In this document: in pieces, positions 1 through 8,375 of the stretch
Layout of the letters: each line of letters opens with the position of its first letter
Numbering within the stretch: the first letter of the stretch is position 1
Assembly (NCBI GenBank): GCA_045576295.1
Contig: JAZNGF010000010.1
Span: 1-64,000 of the forward strand
DNA: 64,000 nucleotides
Direction: 5' to 3'
Origin: CAVALG01 sp045576295
GTDB lineage: Bacteria > Bacillota > Clostridia > Oscillospirales > Acutalibacteraceae
Made by a program: the position numbers and the translations under genes
The notes under the pieces: model-generated
Told to the model about the DNA's origin: nothing
The model's input: only the letters and a program-made list of their open reading frames with translations
Database searches by the model: none

Positions 1-63
1 GGTCAAAAACTGTGGTCAAAAAATTGTAAGTTTTCTAAAAGTGGGGAGAAAGCACCTAAATAG

Positions 64-109
64 CAACAAAAAATGACCTAAAGTGGAGAATAAATCTCTG
101 CTTTAGGTC
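64..109 (-). terminator. Terminator of the tRNA-Pro unit
   Basis: A perfect 9-bp stem (gacctaaag at 75-83 with ctttaggtc at 101-109), extended by an inner gaga/tctc pairing, is followed on the minus strand by a T-rich run at 65-73. It lies just downstream of the tRNA-Pro 3' end. Confidence 0.75.
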
Positions 110-116
110 GTTTTCG

Positions 117-192
117 TGGTCCGAGTGACAGGGATCGAACCTGCGGCCTGATGGTCCCAAACCACCCGCGCTCCCAGCTGCGCCACACCCGG
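117..192 (-). tRNA. tRNA-Pro (anticodon TGG)
   Basis: Read on the minus strand it folds as a full cloverleaf. The acceptor stem is CCGGGTG with CACTCGG, the discriminator is A, and CCA is encoded at 119-117. The D arm is GCGCAGCTGGGAGCGC. The anticodon stem GGTGG/CCATC carries loop TTTGGGA, so the anticodon is TGG (Pro). The T loop is TTCGATC. A terminator follows at 64-109. It is the only intact tRNA of a unit that also holds two degenerate 5' halves upstream. Confidence 0.95.
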
Positions 193-261
193 ATATTTAT
201 TAAATTTTTCTCAATTGTGGGATAAACTGTGGTCAAAACGATTTTTGACCGATTTTTTGAT

Positions 262-330
262 TTTTATAAATGCCCGAAACCCGCATGAATACAGGGGTTT
301 TGATGCTTTTTGTTTTTCAGGGCATTAAAC
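262..330. other. Hairpin-rich AT/GC-mixed scar beside tRNA-Pro
   Basis: Nested inverted repeats are visible: tgccc with gggca, and aaaccc with ggggttt around gcatgaataca. The 300-bp stretch from the tRNA-Pro gene to the first tRNA remnant has no ORF. It may be the degenerate end of an integrated element, but no mobile gene remains to prove this. Confidence 0.35.
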
Positions 331-340
331 GCCCGACACG

Positions 341-380
341 CTCCCAAAACTAGTGCGCTACCAACTGCGCCACACCTCGA
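341..380 (-). pseudogene. tRNA-Pro 5'-half remnant, copy 1
   Basis: On the minus strand the acceptor 5' strand CGAGGTG, a normal D arm (GCGCAGTTGGTAGCGC) and the 5' side of the anticodon arm (ACTAGT) run into a loop TTTTGGGA with the TGG anticodon. Homology then stops. No 3' anticodon strand, T arm or acceptor 3' strand follows, so it cannot make a tRNA. Confidence 0.7.
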
Positions 381-429
381 TATTAAATTGAATATGTTTA
401 ACTAAAGCTTTGTGCTTTGTTTTGGTAAC

Positions 430-533
430 CCTCTTGCGGTGCCCGACGACTCGGCGACTGCCGTGCCTCGCTTGTCGACCGCGGCGCTTCGTTATGCTCG
501 CTGCATCGCCCACCGGGCGCGCTCGCAACCTCA
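430..533. other. GC-rich island between tRNA remnants
   Basis: This stretch of about 100 bp is strikingly GC-rich and dense in gcg/cgc/cga tetramers, while its flanks are AT-rich. There is no ORF with a ribosome site. It abuts the 3'-truncated end of the second tRNA remnant. The base composition suggests foreign origin or a structured repeat. Confidence 0.4.
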
Positions 534-571
534 CCCAAAACTAGTGCGCTTTGGGCTGCGCCACACCTCGA
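534..571 (-). pseudogene. tRNA-Pro 5'-half remnant, copy 2
   Basis: It has the same 5' half as copy 1 (CGAGGTGTGGCGCAG, then GCGCACTAGTTTTGGG). The D loop is altered so that CCCAAA can pair with TTTGGG of the anticodon loop. Similarity ends at the anticodon loop, at the same point as in copy 1. It sits about 25 bp inside a consensus promoter, so it was probably the first gene of the unit. Confidence 0.65.
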
Positions 572-602
572 TATTAATCACTTGAATTTCAAGCACTTAA
601 CA

Positions 603-631
603 ATTTTATATTATAATTTGCGTTTTGTCAA
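603..631 (-). promoter_or_regulatory. Promoter of the tRNA-Pro unit
   Basis: On the minus strand TTGACA (631-626), a 17-bp spacer and TAAAAT (608-603) form a near-consensus sigma-A promoter reading into the tRNA remnants and the intact tRNA-Pro. Confidence 0.65.
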
Positions 632-796
632 TTGTTTTTTGAGGAATAATAATTTAAATTCTGTTTTTAACAGTTGTTTTAGCGGTGTAACCGTGTTTTT
701 GCGCAGATTTTAGTGTGGTTTTGGCTGTGGGTTAGGCGGCTGCGGCATAAAAACCGAAAAAATATTTAAAAAATTGCCATATTTAAAAATTAATGC

Positions 797-825
797 TTGC
801 AATTTAAAAAAGGGTGTGGTATTAT
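797..825 (+). promoter_or_regulatory. Promoter of rpmE
   Basis: TTGCAA (797-802), a 17-bp spacer and TATTAT (820-825), with a TGG just before the -10 as an extended -10 element. The predicted RNA start is about 30 bp upstream of rpmE. Confidence 0.65.
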
Positions 826-863
826 CATTATTGCTAATGCAAATATTTGAGAGGGGTGACAAC

Positions 864-1070
864 ATGAAAGAGGGAATTCATCCGCAGTATGAAAAGGTAA
901 CTGTAAGATGCGCTTGCGGTGCAGAATTTGAAACACGTTCTACCAAGAAAGATATCCGTTTGGATGTTTGTTCAAAGTGTCATCCGTTTTTCACCGGCAA
1001 ACAAAAGCTGGTTGATACAGGCGGTCGAGTAGACAGATTCAAGAAGCGTTTTGGCATAGAAGACAAATAA
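864..1070 (+). CDS. rpmE: 50S ribosomal protein L31
   Basis: Structural protein of the large ribosomal subunit. The 68-residue product matches the family length. It has the zinc-binding pattern CACG near residue 14 and CSKC near residue 35 (the C+ form of L31), followed by the conserved HPFFTGKQK and a basic GRVDRFKKRFG tail. ATG 864 is chosen because gaggggtgac sits 5 bp upstream. A longer frame from 774 would start inside the promoter. The gene is monocistronic, with its own promoter and terminator. Confidence 0.95.
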   Translation: MKEGIHPQYEKVTVRCACGAEFETRSTKKDIRLDVCSKCHPFFTGKQKLVDTGGRVDRFKKRFGIEDK

Positions 1071-1090
1071 AACTGTGCACGAATTATCAT

Positions 1091-1121
1091 CCGCAGCTGC
1101 TTAATGCAGTTGCGGTTTTTC
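1091..1121 (+). terminator. Terminator of rpmE
   Basis: Stem ccgcagctgc/gcagttgcgg (10 bp, one G-T pair), loop ttaat, then five T. Confidence 0.85.
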
Positions 1122-1148
1122 GTTATATTAAAGTAATGGGAGCATACT

Positions 1149-1772
1149 ATGGAATACAAAACCATTAAATGTAAAAAGCAGGCCGAGTTCACCGAGCAGC
1201 GCTCGAGGTTTATTGGCACCATAAAACCCGTTAGCACCGAGGCAGAAGCCACCGAGTTTATTGCCGCACTAAAACAAAAATATTGGGATGCGCGCCACAA
1301 TGTTTATGCCTACATACTGCGCGAGGGCAATATTAAGCGTTATTCTGATGACGGCGAGCCGCATTCAACTGCGGGGCTGCCCGCGCTTGAAACGTTAACC
1401 AAAATGGGGCTAACTGATTGCGTTTTGGTGGTAACCCGTTATTTTGGCGGCATACTGCTTGGAACGGGCGGGCTTGTTCGCGCCTATTCAGCATCTGCTC
1501 GCCTTGCAGCCGAAGCTGCAGGAATTGTTACCATGCGGCAGTGCTCAGAGTGCTCTATTACCTGCGGCTATTCCGATTATTCGCGGCTTGAAAGTTTTAT
1601 AGCCTCGCGTGATGCCGAACGCGGCGAAACCGACTTTGCCGAAAATATAACGGTTAAACTGTTTATCCCCAAAACGGGGTTAGAGGAATTTTCTGCAGCG
1701 TTGACCGATAAATTTAACGGAACGCTAAATGTTGAGGTTTTAGGCGAGGGCTTTGCGCCGTTTGAAGGGTAA
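1149..1772 (+). CDS. YigZ/YvyE family protein (IMPACT-like)
   Basis: A 207-residue member of the UPF0029/IMPACT family, widespread and of uncertain function; eukaryotic relatives bind translation regulators. The N-terminal domain carries SDDGEPHSTAGLP around residues 66-78 and TRYFGGILLGTGGLVRAYS around 96-114, both family hallmarks. The C-terminal ~65 residues fit the DUF1949 ferredoxin-like domain. Length is normal for the family. The start at ATG 1149 has gggag 7 bp upstream. No operon partner is evident. Confidence 0.88.
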   Translation: MEYKTIKCKKQAEFTEQRSRFIGTIKPVSTEAEATEFIAALKQKYWDARHNVYAYILREGNIKRYSDDGEPHSTAGLPALETLTKMGLTDCVLVVTRYFGGILLGTGGLVRAYSASARLAAEAAGIVTMRQCSECSITCGYSDYSRLESFIASRDAERGETDFAENITVKLFIPKTGLEEFSAALTDKFNGTLNVEVLGEGFAPFEG

Positions 1773-1867
1773 ATCTTTGCCGTTTAGTCGATTTTTATAG
1801 AAATTTTGAAAAAATAAAGGGAAAACAAAAAAATTTTCTAATATAAAATTAAGAGCATTTTTAGGGG

Positions 1868-2872
1868 GTGCGCAAAACGGACAGCATAAGAGTAAGAACC
1901 CAAGAAATTGAACGCGAAACACTGTCTCCCTTTGCGGCGCTAAGCGCCGAAAGCGCAGGGCGCGCACTTGACGAAAAAAAGTGCGACATAAGAACCGATT
2001 TCCAGCGCGACCGCGACAGGATTATTCACAGCAAGGCGTTCAGGCGACTGAAACATAAAACGCAGGTGTTCCTATCGCCCGAGGGCGACCATTACCGCAC
2101 CCGCCTTACACACACATTAGAGGTTGCGCAGATTTCGCGCACCGTTGCAAGGGCGCTGCGCTTGAATGAAGACCTTACCGAGGCTGTGGCTTTGGGGCAC
2201 GACTTAGGGCACACGCCCTTCGGGCACGCAGGCGAGCGCGCGCTTCAAAGCATATATGGCGATTTCACCCATTACGAGCAAAGCGTTAGGGTGTGCACCA
2301 AAACCGAAAAAGCGGGTCGCGGGCTTAACCTAACTTCCGAAGTGCTTGATGGAATACTAAATCACACAACGGGCGACTGGGCTAAAACGCTTGAAGGCAG
2401 GGTTGTTAGATATTGCGACCGAATTGCCTATATTAACCACGATATCGACGATGCCATAAGGGCAGGTGTGCTCACGGCCGACAGTATTGATAAAGATTTG
2501 GTGGAGTATTTCGGCAAAACCAAGAGTGAGAGAATTAACACTATGGTGCGCTCGCTTATTGTAAACAGCGGCAGTGACATAAAAATGGATGATGAAACCT
2601 TTGAAAAATATAATGCTTTGCATTCATTTTTGCACCAAAACGTTTACAGCAACCCCATTTGCAAATCAGAAGAAAGCAAGGTTGAGGGAATAATTTCGGG
2701 GCTATATACCTATTTTTGCAAAAACCCCGATAAACTACCGCGTGAGCTTGATGCTATACGTGAGCGCGAGGGAGATGCCCGCGCGGTTGCCGACCATATT
2801 GCAGCTATGACCGACCGATATGCCGTTCAGGTTTATACCGATATTTACATTCCACATTCGTGGCAGATATAA
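1868..2872 (+). CDS. Deoxyguanosinetriphosphate triphosphohydrolase-like protein
   Basis: HD-superfamily nucleotide hydrolase; members split dGTP or related dNTPs into nucleoside and triphosphate. The 334-residue protein has H82, HD 111-112 and the motif HDLGHTPFGH (111-120) that binds the catalytic metal. It is the short clostridial form. The only standard start in frame is GTG 1868 (a stop lies at 1862), but that GTG forms part of the agggggtg Shine-Dalgarno itself. An ACG at 1877 or ATA at 1886 would be better spaced, so the true start codon is uncertain. It lies 30 bp upstream of dnaG on the same strand. Confidence 0.88.
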   Translation: MRKTDSIRVRTQEIERETLSPFAALSAESAGRALDEKKCDIRTDFQRDRDRIIHSKAFRRLKHKTQVFLSPEGDHYRTRLTHTLEVAQISRTVARALRLNEDLTEAVALGHDLGHTPFGHAGERALQSIYGDFTHYEQSVRVCTKTEKAGRGLNLTSEVLDGILNHTTGDWAKTLEGRVVRYCDRIAYINHDIDDAIRAGVLTADSIDKDLVEYFGKTKSERINTMVRSLIVNSGSDIKMDDETFEKYNALHSFLHQNVYSNPICKSEESKVEGIISGLYTYFCKNPDKLPRELDAIREREGDARAVADHIAAMTDRYAVQVYTDIYIPHSWQI

Positions 2873-2902
2873 ATTAAAACGCTAAACACAGGGGGTGAAG
2901 CA

Positions 2903-4681
2903 GTGGCGTTACCTGTTGAATTTTTAATGGAGCTTAAATATAAAAACGATATTGAATCGGTTATATCTTCTTATGTTGATTTAAAACGCAGGGGCAGCAA
3001 CCTTGTGGGGCTCTGCCCGTTCCATAATGAAAAAACGCCCTCTTTCACCGTTTATAGCGATAAGGGCCACTACCACTGCTATGGCTGCGGTGCAGGCGGC
3101 GATGTTATTACATTCATAAGGCAGGTTGAAAACCTTGATTATATGGACGCGGTTAGACTCCTTGCCGACCGCGCAGGCCTTACAGTGCCAGTGAACGGGG
3201 CCGATGACCGAGCCGCAAAAATCAGAAAAACCGTTTTAGATATTAACCGTGAATCGGCTAAATTCTTTTTTGAAAGGCTGTTATCACCCCAAGGTGAAAC
3301 AGCTAAAAACTATTATTTATCAAGGGGGCTTACCCCTAAAACAATAAAGCATTTTGGGTTAGGATACGCGCCCGACAGCTGGGATTCGCTTATAAAGCAT
3401 CTGCGCTCAAAAGGCTTTAGCGAGGCAGATATACTTGCCGCAGATATGGCGGTGCGTGGCAAGCGCGGCGGAATTTACGATAAATTCCGAAACCGCACAA
3501 TGTTCCCGATAATTGACCCTGCCGGCAAGGTTGTTGGCTTTAGCGGAAGGGCGATGCCTGGCGAAGATAAAAGCGCAAAATATATTAACACGGGCGACAC
3601 ACCTGTTTACAAAAAAAGCAGGGTGCTTTATGGCATGAACTTTGCAAAGAACCACTGTTCAGCGCAAATAATGTTGGTTGAAGGCAACGTTGACGTTGTT
3701 TCGCTTCACCAGGCGGGTTTCCAAAACGCCGTTGCGGCCTGCGGCACCGCCTTCACGGCAGAGCAGGCGCGGCTGATAGCACGGTATGCTAAAGAAATTG
3801 TTGTTGTAATGGATGCCGACACTGCGGGCAAAAAAGCAACCGATAAGGTGCTGGGTATTCTTGAAAACTTGAATATTTCGGCAAAGGTTGTGCGGTTGCC
3901 GCAATGTAAAGACCCTGATGAATTTATAAAGAAAAACGGCGCACTTGCATTTGAAGAGCTTATTAAAAAGGCAGTGCCTTCGGTTGAATATAAACTTTAT
4001 ATGGCGGCCGAGGGAATAAATTTAGAGGCCGACGACGGGCGTTTAAGCTACCTTAAAAAGGCAATTGAAAGCCTTGCCGCTATCGACGACCCGTTAACGG
4101 TTGAGTTATATGCCTCGCGCCTTACAAAATACGGCGTTTCAAAACAAACGGTGCACGAAGAGATAAAACTTGCGCGCCAGCGCCAAAAGCGGAGAAATAA
4201 TAATAAAGAGCTTCGCGAGGTGCTCAGGCCTAAAATGTCGCACGATGATGTTAACCCCGATAAGCACCGAAGGCCGCGCGCGGTTAACGCCGAAGAGGTT
4301 TTTCTTTCGGTTTTGGCATCACACCCCGATTTATACAATAAAGCAAGGGATGCATTGCAACCCGAAGACCTAACAACCGAGTTTAACACAAAGTTCTACC
4401 GAAGGCTTTGCGATATTTACGAAACGGGCTACCCGTTCGATTTAAGCTTACTTGGCGAAGAGTTCACAGCAAAGCAAATTGGCTACGTTTCTTCGATGAT
4501 TTCGGTGAACGGTGTTACCGATAACCCCGAAAAGGTAATGTTAGACAGTATTAGGGTTATACTTGAAGAAAGGGACAAGCTTGAAGCATCAGGAGCTGCC
4601 GCCATGAACGACGGCGAATGGGCCGAAAAGATGAATGAGCTTGCCCGAAAGCACCGAACAAAGAATAATAACACTACCTGA
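2903..4681 (+). CDS. dnaG: DNA primase
   Basis: Makes RNA primers for replication. 592 residues, the normal family length. The N-terminal CHC2 zinc site uses C38, H41, C59 and C62. The catalytic Toprim core has VEGNVDVV around 259-266 and DAD at 304-306. A C-terminal helicase-interacting region follows from about residue 430. Start is GTG 2903 with gggggtg 6 bp upstream. It precedes rpoD, the classical macromolecular-synthesis pair, here without rpsU. Confidence 0.96.
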   Translation: MALPVEFLMELKYKNDIESVISSYVDLKRRGSNLVGLCPFHNEKTPSFTVYSDKGHYHCYGCGAGGDVITFIRQVENLDYMDAVRLLADRAGLTVPVNGADDRAAKIRKTVLDINRESAKFFFERLLSPQGETAKNYYLSRGLTPKTIKHFGLGYAPDSWDSLIKHLRSKGFSEADILAADMAVRGKRGGIYDKFRNRTMFPIIDPAGKVVGFSGRAMPGEDKSAKYINTGDTPVYKKSRVLYGMNFAKNHCSAQIMLVEGNVDVVSLHQAGFQNAVAACGTAFTAEQARLIARYAKEIVVVMDADTAGKKATDKVLGILENLNISAKVVRLPQCKDPDEFIKKNGALAFEELIKKAVPSVEYKLYMAAEGINLEADDGRLSYLKKAIESLAAIDDPLTVELYASRLTKYGVSKQTVHEEIKLARQRQKRRNNNKELREVLRPKMSHDDVNPDKHRRPRAVNAEEVFLSVLASHPDLYNKARDALQPEDLTTEFNTKFYRRLCDIYETGYPFDLSLLGEEFTAKQIGYVSSMISVNGVTDNPEKVMLDSIRVILEERDKLEASGAAAMNDGEWAEKMNELARKHRTKNNNTT

Positions 4682-4753
4682 TGTGTTACAAACCGAAGCA
4701 GGTATTATAAAACAAAAGCACCAGATGGGTTAGACTATTTCACGTATAAAATA

Positions 4754-4774
4754 AGGCGGCAAAGCGTTCCGCCT
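4754..4774 (+). other. Hairpin between dnaG and rpoD
   Basis: Inverted repeat aggcgg/ccgcct with a 9-nt loop, ending about 6 bp before the rpoD Shine-Dalgarno. There is no T-run, so it is not a terminator. It could be a processing or stability element of the dnaG-rpoD message. Confidence 0.4.
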
Positions 4775-4790
4775 ATAAAGGGAGATAAAT

Positions 4791-5852
4791 ATGGAAGAGA
4801 AAAAAACAAACGGCGTTACTGAAGAAGTAGAGATTGACAGCTATGTTGACGACAGCGAACAAGATAACAGCATTGACAATTTAAAAGAGCCCGAAGATTT
4901 AGAGGCGCTCGAATCTGAGCCGCCTGCGCTCGAGCTCGACCTTGATATGCTTGAGCCAACAGAAGATGAGCTTAAGCTTGAAGAATACGAGGCTGAAAAG
5001 TTAGAAGATACTGAGGTTTTAGATAACCTTGTGCTTGATGACCCTGTTAAGGTTTACCTTAAAGATATCGGCCGCGTGCCGCTTCTTTCGGGTGATGAGG
5101 AAATCGAACTTGCAAAGCAGATAAGTGAGGGCGATTTAAAGGCTAAAAAAAGGTTAACCGAAGCAAATCTGCGCCTTGTTGTTAGCATTGCAAAGCGTTA
5201 TGTTGGCCGCGGAATGCACTTTTTAGACCTTATTCAAGAGGGCAACGTTGGCCTTATAAAGGCGGTTGAAAAGTTCGATTACAAAAAAGGTTTCAAATTC
5301 TCAACCTATGCTACATGGTGGATAAGGCAGGCCATAACCCGTGCGATTGCCGACCAGGCAAGAACTATCAGAATTCCTGTTCATATGGTTGAAACCATAA
5401 ACAGGCTTAAAAAGGTTCAAAGCCAGCTTCTGCACGAAAACGGGCACGAGCCGAGCGAAGAGCTTGTGGCCGAAAAGATGGGCCTTTCGGTTGAGCGTGT
5501 TCGCGAAATAATGCGCGTGGCTCAAGAACCTGTTTCGATGGAAACACCAATCGGCCCCGAGGAAGACTCAAGGCTTATGGACTTTATTAAGGACGATGAT
5601 GCTTTAGCTCCCGATGCTGCTGCAATGAAATCAATTACTAATGAAGATATCGACGCGGTTTTAAAAACCTTAAATGAGCGCGAGGAAATGGTTATCCGCC
5701 TAAGGTTCGGCCTTTTAGACGGCAGATGCCACACCCTTGAAGAGGTTGGTAACGACTTTAATGTTACAAGGGAAAGAATAAGGCAGATTGAAGCCAAGGC
5801 GCTTCGCAAACTTCGCCACCCAATCAGGAGCAATAAATTCAGGGATAGGTAG
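4791..5852 (+). CDS. rpoD: Primary sigma factor RpoD/SigA
   Basis: Housekeeping sigma subunit of RNA polymerase. 353 residues: an acidic N-terminal segment (1-78), region 1.2 from about 82 (DDPVKVYLKDIGRVPLLS), region 2 at 125-195 including the -10-reading segment STYATWWIRQAITRAI, region 3, and a region 4 helix-turn-helix ending VTRERIRQIEAKALRKL. The spacing is normal for SigA of Clostridia. The ATG follows aaagggagataaat. Many promoters in this window carry TTGACA/TATAAT-like elements, in line with this factor. Confidence 0.97.
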   Translation: MEEKKTNGVTEEVEIDSYVDDSEQDNSIDNLKEPEDLEALESEPPALELDLDMLEPTEDELKLEEYEAEKLEDTEVLDNLVLDDPVKVYLKDIGRVPLLSGDEEIELAKQISEGDLKAKKRLTEANLRLVVSIAKRYVGRGMHFLDLIQEGNVGLIKAVEKFDYKKGFKFSTYATWWIRQAITRAIADQARTIRIPVHMVETINRLKKVQSQLLHENGHEPSEELVAEKMGLSVERVREIMRVAQEPVSMETPIGPEEDSRLMDFIKDDDALAPDAAAMKSITNEDIDAVLKTLNEREEMVIRLRFGLLDGRCHTLEEVGNDFNVTRERIRQIEAKALRKLRHPIRSNKFRDR

Positions 5853-5858
5853 AGCAAA

Positions 5859-6248
5859 ATGATTTTCAATCAAGAAGCCGATTATGCGATAAGAATAGTT
5901 TCGCTGCTGGCCGAATCAGCAGATAGAAAGGATGCAAAAACCATAGCGCAGGAAACGGGCGTTACCGAGCGCTTTACCCTTAAAATTTTGCACCGACTTG
6001 TTGGCAATGGGATAGTGAAATCCTATAAGGGTAACAAGGGCGGTTATGTTCTTGCAAGGCCGCCTGAAGAGATAACCCTGCTTGAGGTTGTTGAGGATAT
6101 TTGCGGTGGGCTGGAATTCAGCCGTTGCCAGGGAAGTGAGTGCGGCTGCACCCACCCTAAAGGGCTTTGCAGGTTCTATTCGGTTTTCGATAAGGTTAGC
6201 CGCGATATTCGAGAAACATTTGCAAACACTAATTTCGGCAATAAATAA
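5859..6248 (+). CDS. Rrf2 family transcriptional regulator
   Basis: Winged-helix repressor or sensor of 129 residues. The N-terminal helix-turn-helix starts MIFNQEADYAIRIV. The signature KGGYVLARPPEEITLLEV lies near 60-77. Cysteines at 82, 90, 95, 97 and 104 match the region where IscR/NsrR-type members bind an Fe-S cluster, so a redox or Fe-S sensing role is likely. It starts 6 bp after rpoD, and the malic enzyme gene follows 43 bp later. Its target genes cannot be told from the sequence. Confidence 0.9.
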   Translation: MIFNQEADYAIRIVSLLAESADRKDAKTIAQETGVTERFTLKILHRLVGNGIVKSYKGNKGGYVLARPPEEITLLEVVEDICGGLEFSRCQGSECGCTHPKGLCRFYSVFDKVSRDIRETFANTNFGNK

Positions 6249-6291
6249 TATAAATAAAGTTTTTAGAATAATATAAAATAAGGTGATTTTT

Positions 6292-7461
6292 TTGGCAAAC
6301 GGTATTGACCCTGTTAAGCAGCACGAGCTGTGGAAGGGTAAAATTGAAATTATATCAAGGGTAGAGGTTAAAACGGCCGAAGATTTAGCCGTGGCATACA
6401 CCCCAGGCGTTGCAAAACCCTGCCTTGAAATAGAAAAGGATTACGATAAATCATTCACACACACAAGGCGCGGCAACTTGGTGGCCGTTATAACCGATGG
6501 CACTGCAGTGCTCGGCCTTGGCGATATTGGCCCTGCGGCGGCAATGCCGGTTATGGAGGGCAAGTGCGCATTATTTAAGGAATTTGCAGGGGTTGACGCT
6601 TTCCCAATATGCGTTGATTCAAAGGATACCGATGAAATAGTTAAAACCATTTATAATATTTCAAAATCCTTTGGCGGAATAAACCTTGAAGATATTTCGG
6701 CACCAAGATGCTTCGAAATTGAAAAAAGGCTTAAAGAACTGTGCGATATCCCCGTTTTTCACGACGACCAGCACGGAACCGCCGTTATTGCGGGCGCGGC
6801 GCTTATTAATGCCTGCCGCGTTGTTAATAAAGATTTTTCTAAAATTCGTTTGGTTATAAACGGCTCGGGCGCTGCCGGCACTGCTATTGCTAACCAACTA
6901 ATGCGCCTTGGCATTGGCGATATTACAATGTGCGATATAGGCGGTGTGCTTAACCCCGAAACAATGGAACTTAACAGCGCAAAGGCCAAGCTTGCCGCTA
7001 AAACAAATAAAGCGGGCGTTTTCGGAACCCTTGCAGATGCTCTTAAAAATGCCGATGCATTTATAGGCGTTTCGGCACCGGGCGTTGTAAGTGCCGATAT
7101 GGTTCGCTCAATGGCAGAAAAGCCGATTGTTTTCGCAATGGCAAACCCCGTTCCCGAAATTATGCCCGATGAAGCTGTGGCCGCAGGCGCTGCAGTTGTT
7201 GGCACAGGGCGTTCAGATTTTTGCAACCAAATCAACAATGTTTTGGCATTCCCCGGAATCTTTAAGGGCGCGCTTGCCTGCCGCGCATCAGACATAACCG
7301 ATAATATGAAGGTGGCGGCATCTTACGCGCTTGCCGATTTTGTGGGAGATAGGCTTGCGGCCGATTACATACTTCCCGCCGCGTTTGAAGAAGGCATTGC
7401 CGACTGCGTTGCTAATGCTGTTATTGAAAGCGCAAGGAAAGACGGCATTGCAAGGGCATAA
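6292..7461 (+). CDS. NAD(P)-dependent malic enzyme
   Basis: Oxidative decarboxylation of malate to pyruvate, feeding fermentation. 389 residues from TTG 6292, which is spaced 6 bp after aggtg at 6281-6285. The upstream GTG at 6283 lies inside that SD and is less likely. The malic N-terminal domain has AYTPGVAKPC and the TDGTAVLGLGDIGPAAAMPV region. The C-terminal Rossmann domain has GSGAAGTAIA. The size fits the short bacterial form. It lies downstream of the Rrf2 regulator on the same strand. Confidence 0.94.
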   Translation: MANGIDPVKQHELWKGKIEIISRVEVKTAEDLAVAYTPGVAKPCLEIEKDYDKSFTHTRRGNLVAVITDGTAVLGLGDIGPAAAMPVMEGKCALFKEFAGVDAFPICVDSKDTDEIVKTIYNISKSFGGINLEDISAPRCFEIEKRLKELCDIPVFHDDQHGTAVIAGAALINACRVVNKDFSKIRLVINGSGAAGTAIANQLMRLGIGDITMCDIGGVLNPETMELNSAKAKLAAKTNKAGVFGTLADALKNADAFIGVSAPGVVSADMVRSMAEKPIVFAMANPVPEIMPDEAVAAGAAVVGTGRSDFCNQINNVLAFPGIFKGALACRASDITDNMKVAASYALADFVGDRLAADYILPAAFEEGIADCVANAVIESARKDGIARA

Positions 7462-7502
7462 ACCTAAAAAAAAGAACATAAATAACATTTAAGGTGATTA
7501 TA

Positions 7503-7757
7503 ATGAAAACAACCTATAAAACAAGCGGCACCTGCTCGCGCAGTATTATTCTTGAAATTGAAGGAAACAAGCTTATAAGCGCGCAGTTTGAAGGTGGCTG
7601 TAACGGCAACCTTAAGGGGATTGCATCGCTGGTTTCGGGCATGGATATTGATGATGTTATAGAGAAACTTAAAGGTATCAGGTGCGGCTTTAAGGGCACC
7701 TCTTGCCCTGATCAGCTCGCATGCGCTTTGATAGAATATAAAAACAGTGCTAACTAA
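7503..7757 (+). CDS. TSCPD domain protein (TIGR03905 type)
   Basis: 84-residue protein with the TSCPD motif near its C terminus (GTSCPDQLACAL). Similar domains occur at the end of some B12-dependent ribonucleotide reductases and as stand-alone small proteins of unknown role. Four cysteines (CNGN, RCGF, SCPD and ACAL contexts) could bind metal. ATG 7503 is chosen with aaggtga 5 bp upstream. It is likely co-transcribed with the flanking genes. Confidence 0.8.
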   Translation: MKTTYKTSGTCSRSIILEIEGNKLISAQFEGGCNGNLKGIASLVSGMDIDDVIEKLKGIRCGFKGTSCPDQLACALIEYKNSAN

Positions 7758-7781
7758 ATTTACCTCAAAAGGGTGATACAA

Positions 7782-8315
7782 ATGTCGGATGAATACATTA
7801 AAATAGCGGGCGACCACCCAAGCCGCGATATAGCTTTGCAGAAAAGCAGGGCGAATGCTAATCAGGGTGCCGTAACGGCAGAATCTGAAGCGGCTAAAAA
7901 ATTAGGGCGCGATGCGGCCGAGATGCTTTTTGAATCGTTTGAAAAGTTCACTTCGGCCGATGAGCTTCAAAACGCCGAAATGGGAATGCAAAAGGAGCTG
8001 ATTTTGTCGTTCACGGCGTTATCCTGCTTTGAAAACGAAATTGCTAACCCCGCCTTTGCTGATATTGCTCATAACGCATTTTTAGAGCATGTGTCGGCAA
8101 ATCGGCCGGAGCTTTACAGCCTTATAACCTCGTCGGGTGCGTTTTCGTTTTATTATTTAGCCTTCCGCAGGGGTATAGAGGTTGACCGCAGAATGGGCCA
8201 GACCTTTGCAATGTTATGCGGGCACGATGGCGACCCAGTGTATCAAGAACTCGGCGAAGCACTTTATTGCTGGTTTTATTCGAAAATATCAAAGATGGCA
8301 GCAAATGCCCAGTAA
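7782..8315 (+). CDS. Hypothetical protein, alpha-helical
   Basis: 177 residues, no recognised family. Composition and spacing suggest a soluble, mainly helical protein. There is no signal peptide, membrane segment or obvious catalytic motif. Residues near the end read GHDGDPVYQELGEALYCWFY. ATG 7782 follows aaagggtgatacaa, a good ribosome site. It sits 24 bp after the TSCPD gene and before a terminator, so it probably closes the same operon. Confidence 0.7.
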   Translation: MSDEYIKIAGDHPSRDIALQKSRANANQGAVTAESEAAKKLGRDAAEMLFESFEKFTSADELQNAEMGMQKELILSFTALSCFENEIANPAFADIAHNAFLEHVSANRPELYSLITSSGAFSFYYLAFRRGIEVDRRMGQTFAMLCGHDGDPVYQELGEALYCWFYSKISKMAANAQ

Positions 8316-8326
8316 TAAAAATAAAA

Positions 8327-8366
8327 AAGGGTGCACCTGCATGAAAAGCGGTGCGCCCTGTTTTTA
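8327..8366. terminator. Terminator between convergent genes
   Basis: Stem agggtgcacc/ggtgcgccct (10 bp, one wobble) followed by gttttta on the plus strand, with an A-rich run on the left side. It can serve both convergent genes. Confidence 0.8.
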
Positions 8367-8375
8367 TACGCCTAT

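Larger units (their letters stand above)
7..238. repeat. Direct repeats flanking tRNA-Pro (integrase-arm-like)
   Basis: The 15-mer aaactgtggtcaaaa is present exactly at 7-21 and 224-238, on either side of the tRNA-Pro gene. A partial copy starts the window at 1-9 and an inverted copy (tttttgacc) lies at 242-250. Short direct repeats next to a tRNA gene are typical of arm-type sites for tyrosine integrases. That function is inferred; no integrase gene is in view and the window is cut on the left. Confidence 0.5.

Noticed and set aside
5916..6401. 161-codon minus-strand ORF across the Rrf2 gene
   Set aside because: Antisense shadow of the Rrf2 and malic enzyme genes. No ribosome site and no domain sense.
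6759..7295. 178-codon minus-strand ORF opposite malic enzyme
   Set aside because: Mirror of the real codon pattern, with a repetitive Ala/Pro/Ser product.
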